Shown here: positions 9,476-16,870 of the stretch, piece by piece
How positions within the stretch are numbered: the first letter of the stretch is position 1
How the letters are laid out: every line of letters begins with the position of its first letter
Source: Agrobacterium pusense
Lineage (GTDB): Bacteria > Pseudomonadota > Alphaproteobacteria > Rhizobiales > Rhizobiaceae
Assembly: GCF_900102105.1 (NCBI RefSeq)
Contig: NZ_FNBB01000009.1
Coordinates: 124,001-188,000, forward strand
DNA: 64,000 nt
Direction: 5' to 3'
The notes under the pieces: generated by a model
What the model was told of the DNA's origin: nothing
The model's input: only the letters and a program-made list of their open reading frames with translations
Databases searched by the model: none
Program-made: the position numbers and the translations under genes

Positions 9476-10402
9476 TCACCCCTGATGCAGAATATGCGCC
9501 GCCTTGACCGCGGCAGAGGCGCGGTTCTCCACGCCGAGCTTCACATAGATCTGTTCGAGATGCTTGTTCACCGTCCGGGCCGACAGGCCGAGAATATCGC
9601 CGATATCGCGGTTGGATTTGCCCTTGGCGATCCACAAAAGCACTTCCGATTCCCGCGTGGTCAGCGCGAAATGCTCTTTCAGAAGGTGGTCATCCGACTT
9701 TTCGTTGGCGGCGGTCAGGCGAAACAGATGCTCATCCGGGCCCATCGCGCCGAGGAAGGAGAGCTGCAAGGCCGGGCGTCCGGCCTGGGTGATCGTCAGC
9801 GGTGCATCGCGACCGGTTTCGGAGGCCGCCCTTTCGCCGAGCCAGCGGCCGATATGGCTGACGACGATTTCCATGCCGTCATCCCGGCCGGTCGCAGCAT
9901 TGACGAGCCGCGTTGCCTGCGGCGTAGACCAGTGGATAGCTCCATTGGCGCGCACGGCAAGCAGGTGTCGGCCGGCGGCGTCAAGCGCCACGCGCGCGCT
10001 TTGCGCGGAACGGGCATTGGAAAGATGCACGCGGATGCGGGCGCGCAGCTCATCGATATTGATCGGCTTGGTCAGATAATCGACGCCGCCGGAGTCCAGC
10101 GCCCGCACCACATGTTCGGTCTCGGTCAGTCCCGTCATGAAAATGACGGGCACCTGCGCTACCGCCGCATTGGCCTTCAGGCGGCGGCAGGTTTCGAAAC
10201 CGTCCATGGTGGGCATGACGGCGTCGAGCAGGATGATATCGGGCGTAATGCGTTCGGCAATGTTGAGCGCGGCCTGTCCCGATGTGGCGATGAGGGCGGA
10301 AAAGCCGGACTGTTCCAGCGCATCGGTGAGGAAACCGAGCGCTTCCGGGCTGTCATCCACCAGCAATACAATGTCTCTCGGGGCCGCCGCCTGAGCGCTC
10401 AT
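9476..10402 (-). CDS. LuxR-type response regulator partner of the NCS1-kinase fusion
   Basis: This 308-residue protein has a receiver domain at residues 10-130, with acidic pocket VDD at 15-17, phospho-acceptor D60 in IILLDAVMP, and lysine in YLTKP near residue 112. A middle region (about 140-230) resembles the sensor-like segment seen before some LuxR domains. The LuxR/GerE helix-turn-helix at 243-303 contains LTTRESEVLLWIAKGKSNRD and RTVNKHLEQIYVKLGV. ATG 10402 overlaps the stop of the fused kinase gene (ATGA), so the two are translationally coupled. It is expected to bind DNA after phosphotransfer; targets are unknown. Confidence 0.9.
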   Translation of the reverse strand: MSAQAAAPRDIVLLVDDSPEALGFLTDALEQSGFSALIATSGQAALNIAERITPDIILLDAVMPTMDGFETCRRLKANAAVAQVPVIFMTGLTETEHVVRALDSGGVDYLTKPINIDELRARIRVHLSNARSAQSARVALDAAGRHLLAVRANGAIHWSTPQATRLVNAATGRDDGMEIVVSHIGRWLGERAASETGRDAPLTITQAGRPALQLSFLGAMGPDEHLFRLTAANEKSDDHLLKEHFALTTRESEVLLWIAKGKSNRDIGDILGLSARTVNKHLEQIYVKLGVENRASAAVKAAHILHQG

Positions 10403-13400
10403 GCCTTGAGGTCTCCCCTGTCACTGTCTTCGAACCGCTTGAGAAAATGCGCGTAGCCAGCCAGATCGAAAGCCTGCACATAGGCGCCGAGCTCCTGCGT
10501 GAAGGGCAGGTTTTCCGTGTTGCGAGCAAGATCGGCGAGTTTCGCTTCGATGCCGCGTATGTAGCCTATTTCGCCCAGCCGCTGCAAATCCTGGATGTGG
10601 ATGGCTCCCGGATGGACGATCTCGGCAGGCGGCTGCGGCTCCGGCGCGGGCGGCAGGTCGGTATCGTAAATCCATTTCAGCCCGAGATGCACGGCGAGCC
10701 TGTCGCAGAGGTGGCGGATATCGACCGGCTTGGCGATGGCGTCGTTGTGATTGTCATCGCCGGCACCCGCGACAGTGCCGTCGCCGATATTGGCTGAGAG
10801 CATGATGAGCGGGGCCGTCTGACCCGCCTCGCGCAGCTTCGTCACCAGCTGCCAGCCGGTCATGCCGGGCATGGAAATATCGATGAGGAAAAGATCGGGC
10901 TTCACGCCTTCGATGAGTGTGAGACATTCGGGACCGGATTGCGCCGTCAGCACGACGAAATCGAGCGGCGAAAGCACCTGCCGCATCAGCTCGCGATGAT
11001 CCTCGTTGTCATCGACCACGACGATGGTGCGGCGTGGACCGGAATAGGAGCGGATGGTCTTTTCCGGCGCCGGCGCCGTGTTTGGCCGGTGGACGGCGGA
11101 TAGCATGAGGCGCACGCGGAAGGTGGAGCCTTTGTCCTTTTCGCTGGAAACAGAAATCTCGCCGCCGAGCGTATTGGTCAGAAGCCTTGTAATCGTCAGA
11201 CCGAGGCCGAGGCCTGGCATCGGCCGCACGCTTTCGGCCTCGCCACGCTGGAAGGGTTCGTAGATGCGGGCGAGGTCTTTTTCGGCAATGCCGCGGCCGG
11301 TATCGGACACGGTGAAGCTCGCCACCTGGCTGCGATAACCGACATCGAAGGTGACGGCGCCATGATCGGTGAACTTGATGGCGTTTGAAAGCAGGTTGAC
11401 GAGGATCTGGCGCAGCCGCTTTTCATCGGTTCGCACATATTGCGGCAGAGCGGGCGAGCGGTCGTGGCGGAATTCCAGCCCCTTGGCCTGCGCCTGCGGG
11501 CGGAACATATCGACGATCTGATCGAGGAAATCCTGAATGTTGATCTCGTTGGAATAGACCTGCAGGCGGCCCGCCTCGATCTTGGAAATATCCAGCAGTC
11601 CGTCGATCAGGCCCGAGAGGTGGTCTGCCGAGCGGCGGATGACCTTGATAGCCGATTGCCGGGGAGGGGGAATGGTCTCGTCGCGCTCGAGGATCTGGGC
11701 ATAGCCGAGAACGGCATTCAGCGGCGTGCGCAGCTCGTGGCTGAGGCCGACGACATAACGGCTCTTGGCGCGGTTGGCGGCCTCAGCCGTTTCCTTGGCA
11801 TCCTGGAGGGCCGCATCTGTCTTCTTGTGGGCGGCGATTTCCTTCAAGAGCAGCGTGTTCTGGCGGGAGGATTCCTCTTCCGCCACCACCCGGCTGTCAT
11901 GGGCAAGGACGAGGAACCAGCAGACGATGCCGGCAATGACGGCGAAGACGAAAAACACGATGAGGATGGTGCGGTTCACCACATCTGCCGTTTCCGGCGA
12001 GGCCGTGCCGACCTGATGCGCGATCATGGCGAGAATGCCGCCGATGGTGGTGACGGCAATCGCCGCCGCCATGCCGTAGCGCCCGAGGCGGGTGGCGAGT
12101 TTTGCTACCAGCTGTCTCGGCAGGAAGGTCTTGGCGACGGTGGCGACCTGATAGTTCAGCTTCGCCTTCGGCTTGCACATGTCGTGACAGCGGCTGTCCA
12201 GCGAGCAGCAGAGCGAACAGATCGGCGCGGCATAGGCCGGGCACCAGGCCATGTCCTCAGGCTCGAAGGGGTGTTCGCAGATCGAGCAGGTGATGCTGCT
12301 TTCTTCGCGCCATTGCTGGCGCGGCTTGCGGGCAAGGTAGAATTTGCCCTTGGTGCCCCAGGCAATCAGCGGCGAGGCGATGAAAGCGACGATGAGTGTG
12401 AGATAGGGCGCGAGCGAGGCGGCGAGCGGGCCGAAGGTGCCGAAATGCGCCATCAGCGCAATGGTGGCGGAAAGCGCCATGGAGCCGACGCCGACGGGAT
12501 TGATATCGTAGAGATGGGCGCGCTTGAACTCGATGCCCGGCGGGGCAAGGCCGAGCGGCTTGTTGATGAAGAGATCGGCCGAGATGGTGCAGAGCCACGC
12601 CATGGCGATGATGGAGAAGATGCCGAGCGTTTCCTCAAGCAGCCGGTAGATGCCGAGTTCCATCAAGAGCAGCGCAATCGCCACATTGAACACCAGCCAG
12701 ACGACGCGGCCGGGGTGGCTGTGGGTGAGGCGGGAGAAAAAATTCGACCAAGCGAGCGACCCCGCATAGGCGTTCATGACGTTGATCTTCAGCTGCGAGA
12801 CGACCACGAAGGCGACCATCAGCAGCATTGCCGCCGTCTGGTTTGGGATCATATAACCGAAGGCGGTGAGATACATTTGGGCAGGATCGGCGGCGCGGTC
12901 GACCGAAACGCCGGAGCTGAAGGTCAGCACGACAAGGAACGAGCCGGCCAAGAGCTTCGGTACGCCGACGACAACCCAGCCCGCACCGGCCAGAAAGACG
13001 GCGAGGCGGTGGCGCAGGCGGCTTTGGCCTTCGGCGGGGAGGAAGCGGAGAAAGTCCACCTGTTCGCCGATCTGCGACATCAAAGCCAGAATGACGGCCG
13101 AGGCTGCGCCGAATTCCACGAGATTGAAATCCGCGACGGTGCCGGGCGGGCCGGACGCATGGTGAATGCCGGCAAAGGCGCGCCAGAGATCGTATTTCTC
13201 CCAGTCCATCAAGGCGATGAAGATGAAGGGCAGGATGTTGAGGACGATCCAGAAGGGCTGGGTGACGATCTGGAAACGGCTGATAAGCCGCACGCCATGG
13301 GTGACGAGCGGAATGACCATGACGGCGGAGATGATGTAGCCGATCCAGAGCGGAATGCCGAGCGCCAGTTCCAGCGCGCCGGACATGATCGACGCCTCGA

Positions 13401-13794
13401 TGGCAAAGAGCATGAAGGTGAAGGCGGCGTAAATCAGCGAGGTAATGGTGGAGCCGATGTAACCGAAGCTTGCGCCGCGTGTCAGCAGATCGATATCGAC
13501 GCCGTGGCGGATGGCATAACGGCTGATCGGAAGGCCGACGGCGAGCATGGCGACGGCGGCGACAAGGATGGCGTAAAAAGCGTTGGTGGTGCCGTAGGAA
13601 AGCGTGATTGCCCCGCCGATGGCTTCCAGCGCCAGAAAGGAAATCGCGCCGATGGCGGTGTGGGAAATGCGGTTGGAGGAAAATTGCCGGGCGCTCTTGG
13701 CGGTAAAACGCAACGCATAATCTTCCAGCGTCTGGTTGGCGACCCAGCGGTTATATTCGCGCCTGACGGGGATGATGCGTTGCCGTGCCGCCAT
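10399..13794 (-). CDS. NCS1-family permease fused to hybrid histidine kinase
   Basis: This large membrane protein has 1131 residues from ATG 13794. Residues 20-485 form an NCS1 (purine/pyrimidine/allantoin/hydantoin) permease with about 12 helices. A cysteine-rich segment (about 503-540, eight Cys including CSIC and CSLCC) resembles a zinc-binding knuckle. Two more membrane helices follow near 575-635. The kinase part has a HisKA domain with SHELRTPLNAVLGY (His about 686), an ATPase domain with NLLSNAIKF and DTGRGIAEKDL, and a receiver domain with IDISMPG (Asp about 972). The architecture resembles transporter-kinase sensors such as CbrA, but with an NCS1 module. An upstream start at 13851 is possible but would overlap the SDR gene. 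The ligand is not shown; a nucleobase or hydantoin is a guess. Confidence 0.9.
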   Translation of the reverse strand: MAARQRIIPVRREYNRWVANQTLEDYALRFTAKSARQFSSNRISHTAIGAISFLALEAIGGAITLSYGTTNAFYAILVAAVAMLAVGLPISRYAIRHGVDIDLLTRGASFGYIGSTITSLIYAAFTFMLFAIEASIMSGALELALGIPLWIGYIISAVMVIPLVTHGVRLISRFQIVTQPFWIVLNILPFIFIALMDWEKYDLWRAFAGIHHASGPPGTVADFNLVEFGAASAVILALMSQIGEQVDFLRFLPAEGQSRLRHRLAVFLAGAGWVVVGVPKLLAGSFLVVLTFSSGVSVDRAADPAQMYLTAFGYMIPNQTAAMLLMVAFVVVSQLKINVMNAYAGSLAWSNFFSRLTHSHPGRVVWLVFNVAIALLLMELGIYRLLEETLGIFSIIAMAWLCTISADLFINKPLGLAPPGIEFKRAHLYDINPVGVGSMALSATIALMAHFGTFGPLAASLAPYLTLIVAFIASPLIAWGTKGKFYLARKPRQQWREESSITCSICEHPFEPEDMAWCPAYAAPICSLCCSLDSRCHDMCKPKAKLNYQVATVAKTFLPRQLVAKLATRLGRYGMAAAIAVTTIGGILAMIAHQVGTASPETADVVNRTILIVFFVFAVIAGIVCWFLVLAHDSRVVAEEESSRQNTLLLKEIAAHKKTDAALQDAKETAEAANRAKSRYVVGLSHELRTPLNAVLGYAQILERDETIPPPRQSAIKVIRRSADHLSGLIDGLLDISKIEAGRLQVYSNEINIQDFLDQIVDMFRPQAQAKGLEFRHDRSPALPQYVRTDEKRLRQILVNLLSNAIKFTDHGAVTFDVGYRSQVASFTVSDTGRGIAEKDLARIYEPFQRGEAESVRPMPGLGLGLTITRLLTNTLGGEISVSSEKDKGSTFRVRLMLSAVHRPNTAPAPEKTIRSYSGPRRTIVVVDDNEDHRELMRQVLSPLDFVVLTAQSGPECLTLIEGVKPDLFLIDISMPGMTGWQLVTKLREAGQTAPLIMLSANIGDGTVAGAGDDNHNDAIAKPVDIRHLCDRLAVHLGLKWIYDTDLPPAPEPQPPAEIVHPGAIHIQDLQRLGEIGYIRGIEAKLADLARNTENLPFTQELGAYVQAFDLAGYAHFLKRFEDSDRGDLKA

Positions 13795-13825
13795 GCCTAC
13801 TGAGCGCCTTTCCGCCCGCGGCCTT

Positions 13826-14596
13826 TCACAGGCGCACCGACATTCCGCCATCCACCGTCAGCACATGGCCGTTGACGAAGGAGGCCGCGTCGCTGGCCAG
13901 AAACAGGGCCGCACCGGCAATCTCGTCCGGTCTGCCCCAGCGCTCCAGCGGTACACGAAGCTTGGCAAAGGCCACCATCTCAGGATTTTCGGCAAGGGCG
14001 GCGTTGGTTTCGGTGGCGAACATGCCCGGCGCAATGGCGTTGCTGGTGATGCCGCGCGCGCCATATTCCACGGCGATGGCCCGCATCAGGCCCGTCAGCC
14101 CCTGTTTGGCGACGGGATAGATCGCATCGCCCGGCCGCACGATGTGGCCAAGAATGGAGGTAATGGTGATGATGCGGCCATGGGCCTTTGCCGCCATGGC
14201 TTCCGCCGCATCGCGCGACAGGGAAATGGAGGAGGTGAGGTCTGTGCGGATCAATTCCAGCACGTCCTCGTCGCTGAACTCGGACAGCGGGCGGCGGTCG
14301 CGCGCGCCGACATTGTTGACGAGAATATCGAGGTGGCCGAGTTCGCTCATGATGCGGTGGACCAGCGCCGCCCCGGCTCTGGTATCGGCAATATCGAAGG
14401 CGGCATAATCGGCCTTTCCGCCCGCTTCGCGCAGCGTGTCAACCGCCTGTTGCAACGTCTCGGCATTGCGGCCGGTCAGCCAGACGTGGGCGCCAGCTTC
14501 GGCAAAGGCTTTGGCGATTTCAAAACCGAGGCCGCGGCCGCTGCCGGTGATGATGGCGGAGCGGTTCTTGAGGGAAAATTTGTCGAGAATGCCCAT
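13826..14596 (-). CDS. SDR family oxidoreductase (gluconate 5-dehydrogenase-like)
   Basis: This 256-residue NAD(P)-dependent short-chain dehydrogenase has the cofactor motif TGSGRGLG at residues 17-24 and NNVG at 94-97. The catalytic residues are S147, Y160 and K164 (YPVAK). The C-terminus GHVLTVDGGMSV is typical of the classical subfamily. The length is normal. It is upstream of the permease-kinase gene on the same strand with about 31 bases between, so the three may form one transcript. Closest recognisable relatives are gluconate 5-dehydrogenase and 3-oxoacyl-ACP reductase; the substrate cannot be decided. Confidence 0.85.
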   Translation of the reverse strand: MGILDKFSLKNRSAIITGSGRGLGFEIAKAFAEAGAHVWLTGRNAETLQQAVDTLREAGGKADYAAFDIADTRAGAALVHRIMSELGHLDILVNNVGARDRRPLSEFSDEDVLELIRTDLTSSISLSRDAAEAMAAKAHGRIITITSILGHIVRPGDAIYPVAKQGLTGLMRAIAVEYGARGITSNAIAPGMFATETNAALAENPEMVAFAKLRVPLERWGRPDEIAGAALFLASDAASFVNGHVLTVDGGMSVRL

Positions 14597-14773
14597 CGTT
14601 CACCTTTCTGCTCGAAAGCACATGGCCTGCTTTGAGGCACCGGGGCGAACCCTGTCCGGGTCAAGGAAGCGGCGATGCCATCGCTCAAAACCACGCAGAT
14701 GCCTGCGCCAGGATGACTATGCCGCATGTGGCGACGGGCGAAAGGTCACCTGTCCGCCTGGCCGTTCGGTGGA

Positions 14774-14809
14774 CAGAAAAATGGCGTCGCCCGGTTCGGG
14801 CGACGCCAT
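14774..14809 (-). terminator. Rho-independent terminator of glnII
   Basis: A perfect 13-bp stem, ATGGCGTCGCCCG with its complement (14781-14793 and 14797-14809) and a 3-base loop, is followed on the minus strand by TTTTTCTG. It lies 11 bases beyond the glnII stop. Confidence 0.9.
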
Positions 14810-14819
14810 CAGTTCGATA

Positions 14820-15854
14820 TCAGGCAGCAGCCGACTTTGCGAGCGGCACTTCCGCGATCGTCTTCAGAACGACGGAAGCGATCTGGTAAGGGCAGCCCTG
14901 CGAGTTCGGACGACGGTCTTCAAGGTAACCCTTGTAACCGTTGTTGACGAAAGAGTGCGGAACGCGGATCGACGCGCCACGGTCTGCCACGCCGTAGGAG
15001 AACTTGTTCCACGGAGCGGTTTCGTGCTTGCCGGTCAGGCGAAGGTGGTTGTCCGGACCGTAAACGTCGATGTGCTCTTTCCAGTTCTTGGCAAAAGCGG
15101 CCATGAGGGCTTCGAAATAGTCCTTGCCGCCAACTTCACGCATGTACTTGGTGGAGAAGTTGCAGTGCATGCCCGAACCGTTCCAGTCGGTGTCGCCGAG
15201 CGGCTTGCAATGGAATTCGACGTCGATGCCGTACTGTTCGCAAAGACGCAGCAGCAGGTAGCGAGCGATCCAGATCTGGTCGGCGGCGCGCTTGGAGCCC
15301 TTGCCGAAAATCTGGAATTCCCACTGGCCCTTGGCCACTTCGGCGTTGATGCCTTCGTGGTTGATGCCGGCTTCGAGGCAGAGATCAAGGTGCTCTTCAA
15401 CGATTTCGCGGGCAACCGAACCGACGTTCTTGAAGCCGACGCCCGTGTAGTAAGGACCCTGCGGAGCCGGGTAGCCCTGTTCCGGGAAGCCGAGCGGGCG
15501 GCCGTCCTGGTAGAAGAAATATTCCTGCTCGAAGCCGAACCATGCATCTTCGTCGTCGAGGATGGTTGCGCGGCTGTTCGACGGATGCGGGGTGACGCCA
15601 TCGGGCATCATGACTTCGCACATGACGAGCGCGCCGTTGGAGCGGGCCGGATCCGGGTAGATCGCGACGGGCTTCAGCACGCAATCGGAGGAGTGGCCTT
15701 CGGCCTGCTGCGTGGAGGAGCCATCAAAGCCCCAAAGCGGCAGCTGCTCGAGTGTCGGAAATTCATCGAATTCCTTGATCTGGGTCTTGCCGCGCAGGTT
15801 GGGGACCGGCTTGTATCCGTCCAGCCAGATGTACTCGAGTTTGAACTTAGTCAT
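14820..15854 (-). CDS. glnII: Glutamine synthetase II (eukaryotic-type)
   Basis: This 344-residue cytoplasmic enzyme condenses ammonia and glutamate using ATP. Its length matches the eukaryotic-type GSII (about 330-370) and not GSI (about 470). It shows the GSII start LEYIWLDGYKP, the substrate motif WGFDGSSTQQA near residue 42, the ATP-site segment WEFQIF near residue 178, and the glutamate-site segment DWNGSGMHCNFS near residue 223. A sigma-54-type promoter lies about 100 bases upstream and a divergent GstI-like gene beyond that, the arrangement described for Rhizobium leguminosarum. Expression is therefore expected under nitrogen limitation through NtrC. Confidence 0.96.
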   Translation of the reverse strand: MTKFKLEYIWLDGYKPVPNLRGKTQIKEFDEFPTLEQLPLWGFDGSSTQQAEGHSSDCVLKPVAIYPDPARSNGALVMCEVMMPDGVTPHPSNSRATILDDEDAWFGFEQEYFFYQDGRPLGFPEQGYPAPQGPYYTGVGFKNVGSVAREIVEEHLDLCLEAGINHEGINAEVAKGQWEFQIFGKGSKRAADQIWIARYLLLRLCEQYGIDVEFHCKPLGDTDWNGSGMHCNFSTKYMREVGGKDYFEALMAAFAKNWKEHIDVYGPDNHLRLTGKHETAPWNKFSYGVADRGASIRVPHSFVNNGYKGYLEDRRPNSQGCPYQIASVVLKTIAEVPLAKSAAA

Positions 15855-15949
15855 TACGAACCTCTCATAGGTAACAATGCGAAGCCTTGAGGCCTCCCGC
15901 GGCTTTCACCACCGGAAGCACATTCGCGTTCAAGGGCTGACCCCTAAGA

Positions 15950-15965
15950 TGCATGCCGCGTGCCA
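15950..15965 (-). promoter_or_regulatory. Sigma-54 promoter (-24/-12) of glnII
   Basis: On the minus strand the sequence TGGCACGCGGCATGCA matches the consensus TGGCAC-N5-TTGCA with one mismatch. It has the required GG-N10-GC spacing. The predicted start would give a leader of about 85 bases before the glnII ATG. NtrC-activated sigma-54 transcription is established for glnII in rhizobia. I could not identify clear NtrC sites by eye. Confidence 0.82.
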
Positions 15966-16212
15966 GATTCGCGATATCCGGCGATTTTTTCGAAAAATCT
16001 TTCAGGGTCCGTTGGCGCAGGGCCTCTGGATTTCCTGCAAAGGGGCCTCTGTTGCGACGCAGCAGGGTAAATCACCCCTCAAGTTTCATCATTGAATCCT
16101 GATAGATAGCTGGCGCCCGGCAGTCCCATGCGATGCTGCGATGCAGGAAATTCAATTGCGCGCGAGGGATTGGCATTTGCCCTAAAAACCAGCGCTTTCG
16201 GAATGGTTTTTC

Positions 16213-16241
16213 TTGTCGAAAGCACTGTCTATGCCTATATT
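16213..16241 (+). promoter_or_regulatory. Sigma-70-type promoter of gstI
   Basis: TTGTCG at 16213-16218 and TATATT at 16236-16241 are separated by exactly 17 bases. Transcription would start near 16248, leaving a leader of about 97 bases before gstI. Together with the divergent glnII promoter this accounts for most of the 490-base gap 15855-16344. Confidence 0.6.
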
Positions 16242-16344
16242 TTCCGCAACGTGATTTTTTTTTAATCAAAGGGAGCGAATCCGGCTTTCACGGGTTTGAT
16301 TCCATGACCAAGTGCTTCGATGCAAACAGAGTGGGATGACCGAA

Positions 16345-16542
16345 ATGGCGACTGGCTTTCATCGTGAGACGGCAACGATCTACCAATTCCCTGTTGGCGG
16401 GCGCGCTGGCGCGTCCAAGTTCCGTACCAATGGCTTGAGCGACCTCGAACGCGAGGCGAGAGAGCCGCATGTGGATTTTGGCTCCTGGTATCATGACGAG
16501 GCGATCCGGGACGAAGAGAGCGACCGCAAGCCGCATTCTTGA
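16345..16542 (+). CDS. gstI: GstI-like DUF2735 protein (glutamine synthetase II translational inhibitor)
   Basis: This 65-residue protein is encoded divergently from glnII. The N-terminus HRETATIYQFPVGGR and the late segment FGSWYHDEAI match my memory of the DUF2735 family. In R. leguminosarum the gene gstI, in the same position, encodes a peptide of about 63 residues that blocks translation of glnII mRNA. Position, size and motif agree, so the same role is inferred here. ATG 16345 is chosen with AGTGGG about 9 bases upstream; ATG 16336 is an alternative that would add three residues. Confidence 0.78.
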   Translation: MATGFHRETATIYQFPVGGRAGASKFRTNGLSDLEREAREPHVDFGSWYHDEAIRDEESDRKPHS

Positions 16543-16560
16543 TGTGAAACGTTGCCGCGC

Positions 16561-16686
16561 CTTTCTTCTCCCCGGTGGTGAGAAGGTGGCCGAAGGGTCG
16601 GACGAGGGGGCTAGCTCTCCGTATATCTCTGGCCTCACCCGCTCATCCGCTGCGCGGACTTCTTCCCGGCGGGGAGAAGAAACAAG
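16561..16686. repeat. CTTCTCCCCG-type inverted repeat, copy 2
   Basis: Outer arms CTTCTCCCCGGTGGTGAGAA and CTTCCCGGCGGGGAGAAGAA surround a degenerate inner pair (ACGAGGGGGC and CACCCGCTCAT). It is more diverged than the copies at 32013 and 34686. It lies between gstI and the urt promoter region and fills much of the gap 16543-16870. Confidence 0.75.
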
Positions 16687-16757
16687 CCGAGACCTCTCGG
16701 TCTACATAGGCCGCTCTGTCCGGTAGTTCCGTCTCCTGCACCTTTCGCCACCCCGCC

Positions 16758-16773
16758 TACGTCAATTGACGTA
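16758..16773. promoter_or_regulatory. Perfect 16-bp palindrome upstream of urtA (putative operator)
   Basis: TACGTCAATTGACGTA is a perfect inverted repeat about 98 bases before the urtA start. The TTGACG within it could serve as a -35 box, so a bound protein could block or help RNA polymerase. No matching regulator gene is adjacent. I do not know a described operator with this sequence, so the role is inferred from symmetry and position only. Confidence 0.5.
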
Positions 16774-16870
16774 TACGGTTTCGCGCTTACGAGATCGATA
16801 GTCCCTCCAGCAGCGGCCGAAGATGCCGCTGAGCCTCCACGAGAGGCCAACAAGGAGAGGGGTCCTTCCG

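Noticed and set aside
11440-13803. Very long open frame of nearly 790 codons on the plus strand opposite the permease-kinase gene
   Set aside because: It lies fully antisense to a gene with unmistakable domains; its product is low-complexity, rich in Gly, Arg, Asp and Glu, as expected from reading a high-GC gene backwards.
14640-14720. A second sigma-54 promoter upstream of the SDR gene
   Set aside because: A TGG...GC pattern is present but GG and GC are 11 bases apart instead of 10.
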